DNA from: an uncultured Lachnospiraceae bacterium
GTDB taxonomy: Bacteria; Bacillota; Clostridia; Lachnospirales; Lachnospiraceae
Reading direction: 5' to 3'
Assembly: GCA_910577825.1 (NCBI GenBank)
Contig: CAJTOK010000012.1
Span: 1 to 64,000 of the forward strand
Length of the DNA: 64,000 nt
Positions 17,848 to 25,008 of the stretch are shown here, piece by piece; the first letter of the stretch is position 1; the number at the start of each line of letters is the position of its first letter. Below the pieces are notes generated by a model. The model did not search any database. It was given only the letters and a program-made list of their open reading frames with translations, and had not been told where the DNA came from. Made by a program: the position numbers and the translations under genes.

Positions 17848-19605
17848 TCACCCAATGCCCGCCATTTCCACGGTTTTTTCCAGTTTATCCCATGCCTGCC
17901 TTATCTCCCCTGCCTGTGCATATGTTATTTTCCCCGGCCTTGCCTTAACTATGCGTTTCTTAAGTTCAGATATATCCCCTTTAAGTGCAGAACGCAGGTT
18001 TCTGTCCAGTTTCTTTCCCACATTACGGTAAGCCTCCTCTATTTTATACAAATAAGCTTCTGCATTATTCCGTATATCTATTGCCTCCCTGCGCATGGCA
18101 TCTTCTGACTCATACATCTTTGCTTCCCTTTCCGCCCTTGCAATTTCTTCTTCTGTAAGGTTTGAGCTGGAAGTTATTGTAATCTGCTGCTGCCTGCCTG
18201 TTCCCAGGTCCTTTGCAGATACATTTACAATCCCGTTAGCATCAATATCAAAACTCACTTCTATCTGTGGCACTCCTGCAAGTGCCCTTTTTATCCCTGT
18301 AAGCCGGAAATTCCCCAGCAGTTTGTTATCCCTTGTAAATTTCCGTTCACCCTGGAATACTTTTATATCAACTGAAGTCTGGAAATTGCCTGCTGTTGTA
18401 AATATCTGGCTCTGCCTTGTAGGAATTGGCGTATTCCTGTCTATAAGTTTTGTGGCAACACCGCCTATTGTTTCTATTGAAAGTGAAAGCGGTGTAACAT
18501 CCATAAGAATAATATCATTCGCCGCACCTGCCATTATTTCATTGCCAAATTTGCCTCCCTGTATACATGCACCTGCTGCAACGCATTCATCAGGGTTTAA
18601 ATTCCTGCATGGTTCTTTGCCTGTTATCCTTTTTACCATTGCCTGTACGGCGGGAATCCTTGTAGAACCGCCTACAAGTATAACTTTGTCAAGCTCTGCC
18701 GCTGTTATGCCTGCCTGTCCAAGTGCATCAAGTACAGGCTGTTCGGTACGTTTTACTAAATCTTCTGACAGGCTTTCAAAAACAGCCCTTGTTATATTTA
18801 TATCCATATGCTTTGCACCACCCTTGCCATTCCATAAAAACGGCAGGGAAACATTTGTTTCTGTCAGCCCAGAAAGCTCTTTTTTAGCTTTCTGGGCGGC
18901 TTCATGCACACGCTGCATTGCTACAGCGTCTTTTTCAATTTTCACCTTTTCAGTCTTTTTAAATTCTTTAACCAGATACTGTACTATACGCTCATCAAAA
19001 TCATCACCGCCAAGATGGTTATCACCTGATGTTGCCAGCACTTCTATAAGCTTGTCACCTATTTCTATTACAGAAACATCAAATGTGCCGCCGCCAAGGT
19101 CATAAACAAGTATTTTCTGGTTTTCCCCGTGGTCAAGCCCATATGCAAGCGCTGCGGATGTGGGTTCATTAATAATCCTTCTTACATTTAACCCGGCAAT
19201 CCTTCCGGCATCCCTTGTGGCCTGCCTTTGTGCATCATTAAAATATGCAGGCACTGTAATAACTGCATCTGCCACACTTTCCCCAAGATAATCTTCTGCA
19301 TCTTTTTTTAGTTTCTGTAATATAATAGCTGATATTTCCTGTGGTGAATATTTTTTGCCGTTAATATTTACATGGTAGTCATTGCCCATCTGCCTTTTAA
19401 TTGAATATACAGTTCTGTCCGCATTAACTGCTGCCTGCCTTTTTGCCATATCACCAACAAGCCTTTCACCACTGTCAGTAAATGCAACTACAGACGGCGT
19501 TGTCCTGCTGCCTTCTGCACTTGTAATTATAACAGGGTTTCCGTCCTGTAAAACTGCAACACAGCTGTTAGTTGTGCCCAAATCTATTCCAATAACCTTT
19601 CCCAT
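17848..19605 (-). CDS. dnaK: Hsp70 chaperone DnaK (orphan copy)
   Basis: ATP-dependent chaperone of 585 residues. GIDLGTTNS at 5-13 and the DLGGGTFDVS phosphate loop mark the ATPase domain; DVTPLSLSIE marks the linker; a beta substrate-binding domain and helical lid follow. It is shorter than the roughly 610-640 residues usual for housekeeping DnaK and lacks the long acidic tail. There is no grpE, dnaJ or hrcA beside it and no CIRCE upstream, so it may be a second Hsp70 or a relocated sole copy. GGGGAATAAA precedes the ATG. Confidence 0.9.
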   Translation of the reverse strand: MGKVIGIDLGTTNSCVAVLQDGNPVIITSAEGSRTTPSVVAFTDSGERLVGDMAKRQAAVNADRTVYSIKRQMGNDYHVNINGKKYSPQEISAIILQKLKKDAEDYLGESVADAVITVPAYFNDAQRQATRDAGRIAGLNVRRIINEPTSAALAYGLDHGENQKILVYDLGGGTFDVSVIEIGDKLIEVLATSGDNHLGGDDFDERIVQYLVKEFKKTEKVKIEKDAVAMQRVHEAAQKAKKELSGLTETNVSLPFLWNGKGGAKHMDINITRAVFESLSEDLVKRTEQPVLDALGQAGITAAELDKVILVGGSTRIPAVQAMVKRITGKEPCRNLNPDECVAAGACIQGGKFGNEIMAGAANDIILMDVTPLSLSIETIGGVATKLIDRNTPIPTRQSQIFTTAGNFQTSVDIKVFQGERKFTRDNKLLGNFRLTGIKRALAGVPQIEVSFDIDANGIVNVSAKDLGTGRQQQITITSSSNLTEEEIARAEREAKMYESEDAMRREAIDIRNNAEAYLYKIEEAYRNVGKKLDRNLRSALKGDISELKKRIVKARPGKITYAQAGEIRQAWDKLEKTVEMAGIG

Positions 19606-19650
19606 ATTTTATTCCCCGTTCCACATAATTTTAATAATTATAATAAAATG

Positions 19651-19680
19651 AAGCCAGACTGTTTTAATATAGCCTGACTT
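19651..19680 (-). other. Leader hairpin upstream of dnaK
   Basis: AAGCCAGACT and AGCCTGACTT (19651-19660, 19671-19680) pair over 10 bases, allowing two or three G-U pairs, and lie 46 bases before the dnaK ATG. On the minus strand CATTTTATT follows. It could be a weak attenuator or an mRNA-stability hairpin. The rest of 19606-19771 is AT-rich with no gene. Confidence 0.4.
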
Positions 19681-19767
19681 AATTATTTTATATCCATATA
19701 AGTAATTTGTATATAAAATATATGTAAACTATTATAAATTTTTTACATTGCAAAACTATTATCTGGT

Positions 19768-19816
19768 AAAAGCAAAGGCAGTATCTGTCCAGATAATAGC
19801 AGGAAACTGCCTTTGC
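19768..19816 (-). terminator. Terminator after spo0A
   Basis: GCAAAGGCAGT (19772-19782) pairs perfectly with ACTGCCTTTGC (19806-19816); on the minus strand TTTT follows the stem. It lies directly after the spo0A stop. Confidence 0.75.
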
Positions 19817-19823
19817 CAGATTT

Positions 19824-20675
19824 TTATGATACAGTAACCTGCCTGTATTCAAGACGTAGTTTATCAGTTAAAAGTGCCATAAATTCGGAATTAGTAGGTT
19901 TACCTCTTCCGGCACATACCGTATTTCCAAACACTTCCTCTAAAGTCCCGATATCCCCTCTTCTCCATGCAACTTCTATTGCATGGCGTATTGTACGTTC
20001 TACGCTGCTTGATGTAGTTTTATACTTTTTAGCTATAGCAGGATACAGGAATTTTGTAATATAATGTAGCATATTCCTGTCATAAAATGCCATAATAATC
20101 CCTTCACGTATATACTGGTATCCCTTTATATGTGCAGGGATGCCTATTTCCAAAAGTATATTGGTAATATCCATTTCAAGGTCGCCTGAATATGTATATC
20201 CCTTTTTATTAACATTTTTCTTATCAGGCTCTTTTATTTCCACTTCAGCAGTTACAGGATAATCTTCTGCTTTCACAGAAGACACCATGCTATACTTATT
20301 TTCAACCATCTGGTACATACGCTTAATAAGCATCTGTCCCGATACTGGTTTCATCATATAATAATCAGCACCGCTTTGTATCGCCTGTTCTACTAAATTC
20401 TCTTTACGTAAAGCTGTTTCTACAATAAATATAGGCCTGTTCTTCTGATTGCTGTTGTTTACTTCCTCTAGTATTCCAATGCCATCAACGCCAGGAAGAA
20501 TCATGTCCATAACTACAACATCTATCTTCTTCTGTTTAATTGTTTCAAGTGCCTTGCTCCCATCACCTGTTGAGAGAACCACCTTCATCCCCATGCCTTC
20601 CATAATTTTCTTTTTGCTTTCACGGTCTTGTACATTACTATCTGCTATCACAACATGCAAATCAATATTCCCCAT
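19824..20675 (-). CDS. spo0A: Sporulation master regulator Spo0A
   Basis: Response regulator controlling entry into sporulation. The 283 residues have a receiver domain with phospho-acceptor D57 in VVMDMILPGVDG and K-containing MMKPVSG, a linker, and the diagnostic C-terminal DNA-binding domain with SSSVERTIRHAIEVAWRRG. GAGAGG sits before the ATG. In most Firmicutes spoIVB lies directly upstream; here there are 221 bases of AT-rich DNA and then an unrelated two-component pair. Confidence 0.97.
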   Translation of the reverse strand: MGNIDLHVVIADSNVQDRESKKKIMEGMGMKVVLSTGDGSKALETIKQKKIDVVVMDMILPGVDGIGILEEVNNSNQKNRPIFIVETALRKENLVEQAIQSGADYYMMKPVSGQMLIKRMYQMVENKYSMVSSVKAEDYPVTAEVEIKEPDKKNVNKKGYTYSGDLEMDITNILLEIGIPAHIKGYQYIREGIIMAFYDRNMLHYITKFLYPAIAKKYKTTSSSVERTIRHAIEVAWRRGDIGTLEEVFGNTVCAGRGKPTNSEFMALLTDKLRLEYRQVTVS

Positions 20676-20896
20676 TTTTTCCTCTCTTTCTGCCTTTTTC
20701 TATGGCTTTTTCAATATGACTTTCAATTTATATTACATTTCTACATTATAATATTCTTCTGGCAATATAATATACTCTTATAAGTAATAAAATTTGAACA
20801 ATATTGAATTACATGTGAATTTGCAAATTTATTTTACTATTTTGTTAAAAACAATATTATTTTGTATTTTGCTGTTTTATATATAAGAAGTTTGTA
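20676..20896. other. AT-rich spacer upstream of spo0A
   Basis: No open frame of coding quality on either strand. A weak minus-strand promoter (TTGCAA, 17 bases, TATTGT at about 20795-20823) is possible. I could not identify a convincing sigma-H promoter or 0A box by eye. Confidence 0.35.
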
Positions 20897-21697
20897 TTAT
20901 TTTGTCGGAAGATATCTGTCAAGAAGCGCCGCCCTGTTTTCAGCCCAGCTGTATTCCATCATGTATTCCCCGATATACCTGTCTGCCACATGTTTATTGC
21001 CATCAAGCATCTTATAAAGGTCACAATCAAACTTGCTTATATCAAGGCTTCTTACGCCTCTTGCTGTTATAAGCAGGTCACCAATGCCATTATCATCCAG
21101 TTCTTTCTGTAAAGTTTTACAAATTTTGCAGCAAAGGTTCTGTGTTGAAACATCATTCGGCCTGTCCTCCCATAAAGTGCCAATAATCTGGTCTGTTGTA
21201 ACTGTCCCGCCCTGCCTGTCAACAAGCATTGCAAGAAGTTCTTTGGCTTTTCCGCTTTTAAACATTACTGGCCTTTCATCAATAAATAAATCAAAATAAC
21301 CAAATGTCCTTGCAACAATTCTTTTCTTGTTTCTTTTTGATAAAAGCCTTGCCGTTTCAACTGCATACCTCAGGCTTTCTGAAGAATATGGTTTTACTAT
21401 GTATCCTGCTGCATCATGCTTTATGGCTTCCATTGCATAACTTTCATCACCCGTTATAAATATAAACATAATATCTGGATTTTTATCCCTGATTCTTGAA
21501 GCAAGTTCCAGCCCGTTCATCCCGCCACCCAGCTCTATATCAAGGAATGCCAGGTCAATATTCCTGATTCCGCCATACTCCAGTGCATCATTCCAGTTAT
21601 AAAATACACCTTCGATATCAATATCTTCTATTTCTTCTGCTTCATATTTAAATACTTCTACTGCTGCTTTCTCATCATCAACTATTATAGTTTTCAT
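20897..21697 (-). CDS. Response regulator with receiver and winged-helix (SARP-like) output
   Basis: 266 residues. The receiver has the acidic pair DD at 7-8, phospho-acceptor D53 in LAFLDIELGG and a KPYSSESL motif after the switch Thr. The second half (FGYFDLFIDERPVMFKSGKAKELLAMLVDR) is the winged-helix pattern of Trans_reg_C/BTAD-type regulators, followed by a short helical tail. The kinase gene ends 15 bases upstream, so the two form a pair. Targets are unknown; hydE, transcribed away from the pair, is the nearest candidate. Confidence 0.87.
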   Translation of the reverse strand: MKTIIVDDEKAAVEVFKYEAEEIEDIDIEGVFYNWNDALEYGGIRNIDLAFLDIELGGGMNGLELASRIRDKNPDIMFIFITGDESYAMEAIKHDAAGYIVKPYSSESLRYAVETARLLSKRNKKRIVARTFGYFDLFIDERPVMFKSGKAKELLAMLVDRQGGTVTTDQIIGTLWEDRPNDVSTQNLCCKICKTLQKELDDNGIGDLLITARGVRSLDISKFDCDLYKMLDGNKHVADRYIGEYMMEYSWAENRAALLDRYLPTK

Positions 21698-21712
21698 ACT
21701 TGCCCCTCCAAT

Positions 21713-22312
21713 CTATGCTGGAATTTTTATTACTGCCCTTGTCCCTTCCCCCTGTACACTTTCAATTAAAAGGCTGCCTCCTTTCATTCTTTCTATGCGT
21801 TCCGCAAGTGCAGCAAGATTCCCAATTCCTTTATTGCTGCTTTCCGGGTATCTGCCGCTATACTCCTTTATGCCAGCACCATTATCACACACCTCCACAT
21901 AATTATATAAACCGTCCCTGTAAGCCTTTACCTGTAATTTCCCGCCATCTTTCTTTGCCAGTATTCCATGGTGTATGGCATTTTCAACCAAAAAAATAAC
22001 GCTCATGGATGGGAGCGTAAAATCTGTATCTTCTAAATTGTATTCTGCATAAATATGTGAAAACCTTGCCAGCTCCAGATTAATATAAGATTTCATATAC
22101 CGTATCTCTTCGCTCAAAAGTACCATTTCAAATCCATAAACAGCCCTGATGCGGTAACGCATATAAGCAGCAATATCATCAATAAGCCCGCATGTGCCAG
22201 GATTGTCTGTAATAACTGAATATTTTAATGTGTTTAAAGCATTAAATATAAAATGGCAGTTAATAAGACCTGCCAAATCCGTGGAACTTCCACATACTTC
22301 TGTATTATCCAT
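21713..22312 (-). CDS. Soluble LytS/YehU-type histidine kinase, sensorless
   Basis: 199 residues comprising only the catalytic parts: the His_kinase segment LINCHFIFNALNTLK with phospho-acceptor H20, the N box FLVENAIHHGI, and the ATP-binding boxes VCDNGAGI and NKGIGNLAALAERI. There is no membrane segment or sensor domain, unlike typical LytS kinases of 400 or more residues, so it must be driven by a partner protein. AGGGGG precedes the ATG. Confidence 0.88.
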   Translation of the reverse strand: MDNTEVCGSSTDLAGLINCHFIFNALNTLKYSVITDNPGTCGLIDDIAAYMRYRIRAVYGFEMVLLSEEIRYMKSYINLELARFSHIYAEYNLEDTDFTLPSMSVIFLVENAIHHGILAKKDGGKLQVKAYRDGLYNYVEVCDNGAGIKEYSGRYPESSNKGIGNLAALAERIERMKGGSLLIESVQGEGTRAVIKIPA

Positions 22313-22358
22313 GTTTACCCCCTTTTCTTTTTTGCCTTTTCCTTGTTATGTATTATTA

Positions 22359-22387
22359 ATACTATATCCTTTACATCACATTGTCAA
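22359..22387 (-). promoter_or_regulatory. Promoter of the kinase/regulator pair
   Basis: On the minus strand TTGACA (22382-22387), 17 bases, then TAGTAT (22359-22364), about 47 bases before the kinase ATG. The -35 box is a perfect sigma-A consensus. Confidence 0.6.
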
Positions 22388-22521
22388 TTACTTTTTGTAC
22401 TTGCATTTCTACAAACTTCATTATAAAACTTCTCCTTACATTATCATTGCCATATACAACCTTTCATTTTTCTCTAAATTCCCTTAATAAAGTGTCTTAA
22501 ACGACATAGTTTAAATATGGC

Positions 22522-22550
22522 TTGCCGGTTATTATTAATTGCAGTATAAT
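22522..22550 (+). promoter_or_regulatory. Promoter of hydE
   Basis: TTGCCG (22522-22527), 17 bases, then a perfect TATAAT (22545-22550), giving an 80-base leader before hydE. The rest of the 22313-22631 gap is AT-rich and holds no gene. Confidence 0.6.
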
Positions 22551-22631
22551 ATTATATGCCAGATATACAGACTATAAAGCATAAACAACATGAACACTAG
22601 ACGTAAATATTAAATACAGGATGTGGATAAT

Positions 22632-23726
22632 ATGGGAATATGTATGACAGCGCTTGTAGACAAGCTTGCAGCAGATAACACACTGACAGACTATGAAATG
22701 GCAGAACTTTTAAAATACAGGACTACAGAAACTACCAGTTACATTTTCCAGAAAGCGCTTGAAACAAAGCAGAAATACTATGGCAATGAAATATTTATAC
22801 GCGGGACAATCGAAATAAGCAATTACTGCAGGAATAACTGTTATTACTGTGGGCTGCAAAGAAATAATAAATTTATTACAAGATTCCGTCTTGATGAAAA
22901 TGATATTATGAAATACTGCAGCAACGGATACAGCAAGGGCATAAGGACTTTTGTGCTTATGGGTGGTGATGATTACTACTTTACCGGGGACAGGATAGCA
23001 GAAATTATATCAATGATAAAGTCACTTTACCCTGGATGTGCCATAGAATTATGTCTTGGCGAAAGACAGTCATCTGTATACAGGCAGTGGCTTGAAGCTG
23101 GTGCTACAAGATATATTTTATGGCATGAAACTGCCAGTGAAACCCATTTTAAAAAGGTGCATCCCCCTGATATGTCACTCCTTAAAAGGAAACAGGCTCT
23201 CTGGGAACTTAAAGAGATGGGATACCAGGTTGGAAGCGGTTTTATGACAGGCACTCCTTTCCAGAGTGTTGCAGATGTTGTGGAAGACCTTAAATTCCTT
23301 AAAATGCTTGATCCCCAGATTGTACATATTACACCGTTCCTGCCTACGGAACATACCCGTTTTGAAAAGGAACGCAGCGGCAATGGTGATATGACCCTCT
23401 ACCTTATGGCCATTGTAAGGCTGATGCTCCCGCATGTCCTTCTGACAGCAGACCCCGCCCTTGAAAATGTAATGCCTGATGCAAGGAAAAAATCATTCGG
23501 GGCAGGAGTGAATGAAGTATTTGCAAGCCTTGCAACAGATGAAGTCAAAGGTTATTTTAATGTATATAATAAAAGGTATACCCTGAAAAACTGCAGTGGT
23601 GATGATGTATCCCGCATGGCTGCCAAAATAGAAGAAAGCGGGAATAATGCTGCAGTTTCAAAAGGTGATTATGTTTACCCGCCAGAGAAAGAGAAACTAT
23701 ATGGACCGTTCCATCGTATTATGTGA
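22632..23726 (+). CDS. hydE: [FeFe] hydrogenase H-cluster maturase HydE (radical SAM)
   Basis: Radical-SAM enzyme needed to build the 2Fe subcluster of [FeFe] hydrogenases. Counting from ATG 22632, the radical-SAM cluster ligands are C66, C70 and C73 (CRNNCYYC), followed by BATS-type C-terminal sequence with the ITPFLPTEHTRF and GANVxxP-like GAGVNEVF parts. Length of about 364 residues fits HydE. The close relative PylB/BioB is the main alternative; the IRGTIEISNYCRNNCYYCG context is HydE-like. GTG at 22623 and ATG at 22644 are alternative starts. It overlaps the next gene. HydF and HydG are not in the window. Confidence 0.87.
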   Translation: MGICMTALVDKLAADNTLTDYEMAELLKYRTTETTSYIFQKALETKQKYYGNEIFIRGTIEISNYCRNNCYYCGLQRNNKFITRFRLDENDIMKYCSNGYSKGIRTFVLMGGDDYYFTGDRIAEIISMIKSLYPGCAIELCLGERQSSVYRQWLEAGATRYILWHETASETHFKKVHPPDMSLLKRKQALWELKEMGYQVGSGFMTGTPFQSVADVVEDLKFLKMLDPQIVHITPFLPTEHTRFEKERSGNGDMTLYLMAIVRLMLPHVLLTADPALENVMPDARKKSFGAGVNEVFASLATDEVKGYFNVYNKRYTLKNCSGDDVSRMAAKIEESGNNAAVSKGDYVYPPEKEKLYGPFHRIM

Positions 23727-24357
23727 CCATGATTTATTATGGGACACTAGATTAAAGAAAGAACTTGCAGATGAAGACATATTTATAGGACATGCAGACA
23801 GCATTGAAGATATTGGCATGGCTGGAAATATATTCCCATCTGCCACTGCTGGCGTTATTGTATGCTCTGTTGAAGAATTTTATAATTTTATTGAATGTAA
23901 AAGCAGACTGGATATACACCATGCAGAAGGTAAAATACTTGCAATAGCTGATAATTATTCTGCCAGTGATGAACTTGCTGCATTAAGCCTCGGGTGCTTT
24001 GATTACCAGTTAAGGACAGTGCCAGTCCAGATAATTGCACAGAGGATACGTAACAGGATTGCTGATATATCACCTGGCAGGAAAATATATTATAATAAAG
24101 ATACAAAAGATATTTATAAAGATGGCTGTCTTATAAAGCTGACCAGACGTGAAAGGGGTGTGCTGGATATACTTTTATGCAATAAGGGAATGCCTGTAGC
24201 CAAAGAAATTATACTTAAAGAAGTGTGGGGGAAAGGGTTCAATGGCAGCATACGTGTTATTGATACAGTAATCAAGCAGCTCAGGCATAAGCTTAAAGGA
24301 TACAATGTACAAATAATTACATATTATGGCAGGGGGATATCAATAGAAATACAATAA
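23701..24357 (+). CDS. OmpR-like regulator with degenerate receiver domain
   Basis: 218 residues. The N-terminal domain has the CheY-like fold pattern, but at the phospho-acceptor position the sequence is GVIVCSVEEF, with Cys55/Ser56 and no Asp, so it is probably not phosphorylated. The C-terminal winged helix (LTRRERGVLDILL, then SIRVIDTVIKQLRHKLKG, then TYYGRGISIEI) is a full Trans_reg_C domain. Its ATG lies 26 bases inside hydE, so translation is coupled to hydE. The open frame extends 18 codons upstream in hydE but ATG 23701 aligns with the receiver start. Confidence 0.82.
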   Translation: MDRSIVLCDHDLLWDTRLKKELADEDIFIGHADSIEDIGMAGNIFPSATAGVIVCSVEEFYNFIECKSRLDIHHAEGKILAIADNYSASDELAALSLGCFDYQLRTVPVQIIAQRIRNRIADISPGRKIYYNKDTKDIYKDGCLIKLTRRERGVLDILLCNKGMPVAKEIILKEVWGKGFNGSIRVIDTVIKQLRHKLKGYNVQIITYYGRGISIEIQ

Positions 24358-24359
24358 AA

Positions 24360-24403
24360 CAGGCAGGCTTCTTAATATCTGTGTATATTTAAAAACCTGC
24401 CTG
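24360..24403. terminator. Shared terminator of converging genes
   Basis: CAGGCAGG (24360-24367) pairs with CCTGCCTG (24396-24403). On the minus strand TTTTATT follows, serving the tetR-type gene; the plus-strand regulator stops just before it. Confidence 0.6.
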
Positions 24404-24408
24404 CAAGG

Positions 24409-25005
24409 CTAAACTATTTCAAATTGTTTTATTATGCCCCGTATTGTACTGTATAGCACGGGCTTTAATTCTTCAAGTGTCACAGGCGATTTATATATTA
24501 CAACACTATGGCATGTAGAATTTACAAGCTCTACTATCATAAATATCATAAGTTCTTTTTTCTCAAACCTGCGTCCCGATTTCTCTATTAATTCCTCAAA
24601 TATATCCATGCAGTTCATGTTATCTTTGCCTGCTATGCGTATATTTGAAAATACTGCCCAGCTTAAATTCTTAGATATAAATTTAAGTAATGCCTGGTTT
24701 CCATTAAGCTGGTCTATAATATTATCTGCTATAAATACAACACAGTCCTCTAATGTTTTGCAGCCGCTTTTTTCAAGTGCTGTATTGGCGTTTTCAAAAA
24801 GCCGGTTGCCCTGCTTTGTAATAAGCCGGTCCCTTATATCATACTTATCTTTAAAATACAGATAAAAAGTCCCTTTTGCAAGCTTTGCTGAGCTGGCAAT
24901 ATCCGAAATGGAAGTATTGTTTATGCCCTTTTCTGTAAAAAGCTTAAATGCCGAACTAAGCAAAGCCTCCTGTTTTATCTTTTTTTTCTCATCTAATTTG
25001 CCCAA
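24409..25005 (-). CDS. TetR/AcrR family repressor
   Basis: 198 residues. The N-terminal helix-turn-helix (ALLSSAFKLFTEKGINNTSISDIASSAKLAKGTFYLYFKDKYD, residues about 14-56) is a textbook TetR DNA-binding domain; the rest is a helical ligand-binding and dimer domain. Translation starts at TTG, 4 bases after the stop of the YhgE-like gene, with GAGGAATAGG upstream. It is the third gene of the MMPL/YhgE/TetR operon and probably represses it through the operators at 29590-29646. Confidence 0.9.
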   Translation of the reverse strand: MGKLDEKKKIKQEALLSSAFKLFTEKGINNTSISDIASSAKLAKGTFYLYFKDKYDIRDRLITKQGNRLFENANTALEKSGCKTLEDCVVFIADNIIDQLNGNQALLKFISKNLSWAVFSNIRIAGKDNMNCMDIFEELIEKSGRRFEKKELMIFMIVELVNSTCHSVVIYKSPVTLEELKPVLYSTIRGIIKQFEIV

Positions 25006-25008
25006 AGC

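Noticed and set aside
18095..19105. A 336-codon open frame on the plus strand opposite dnaK
   Set aside because: Shadow of dnaK, a common effect of dnaK codon use; no domain and no ribosome site.
20676..20896. Sigma-H promoter and 0A boxes before spo0A
   Set aside because: Expected by analogy with Bacillus but I could not find a convincing match by eye.
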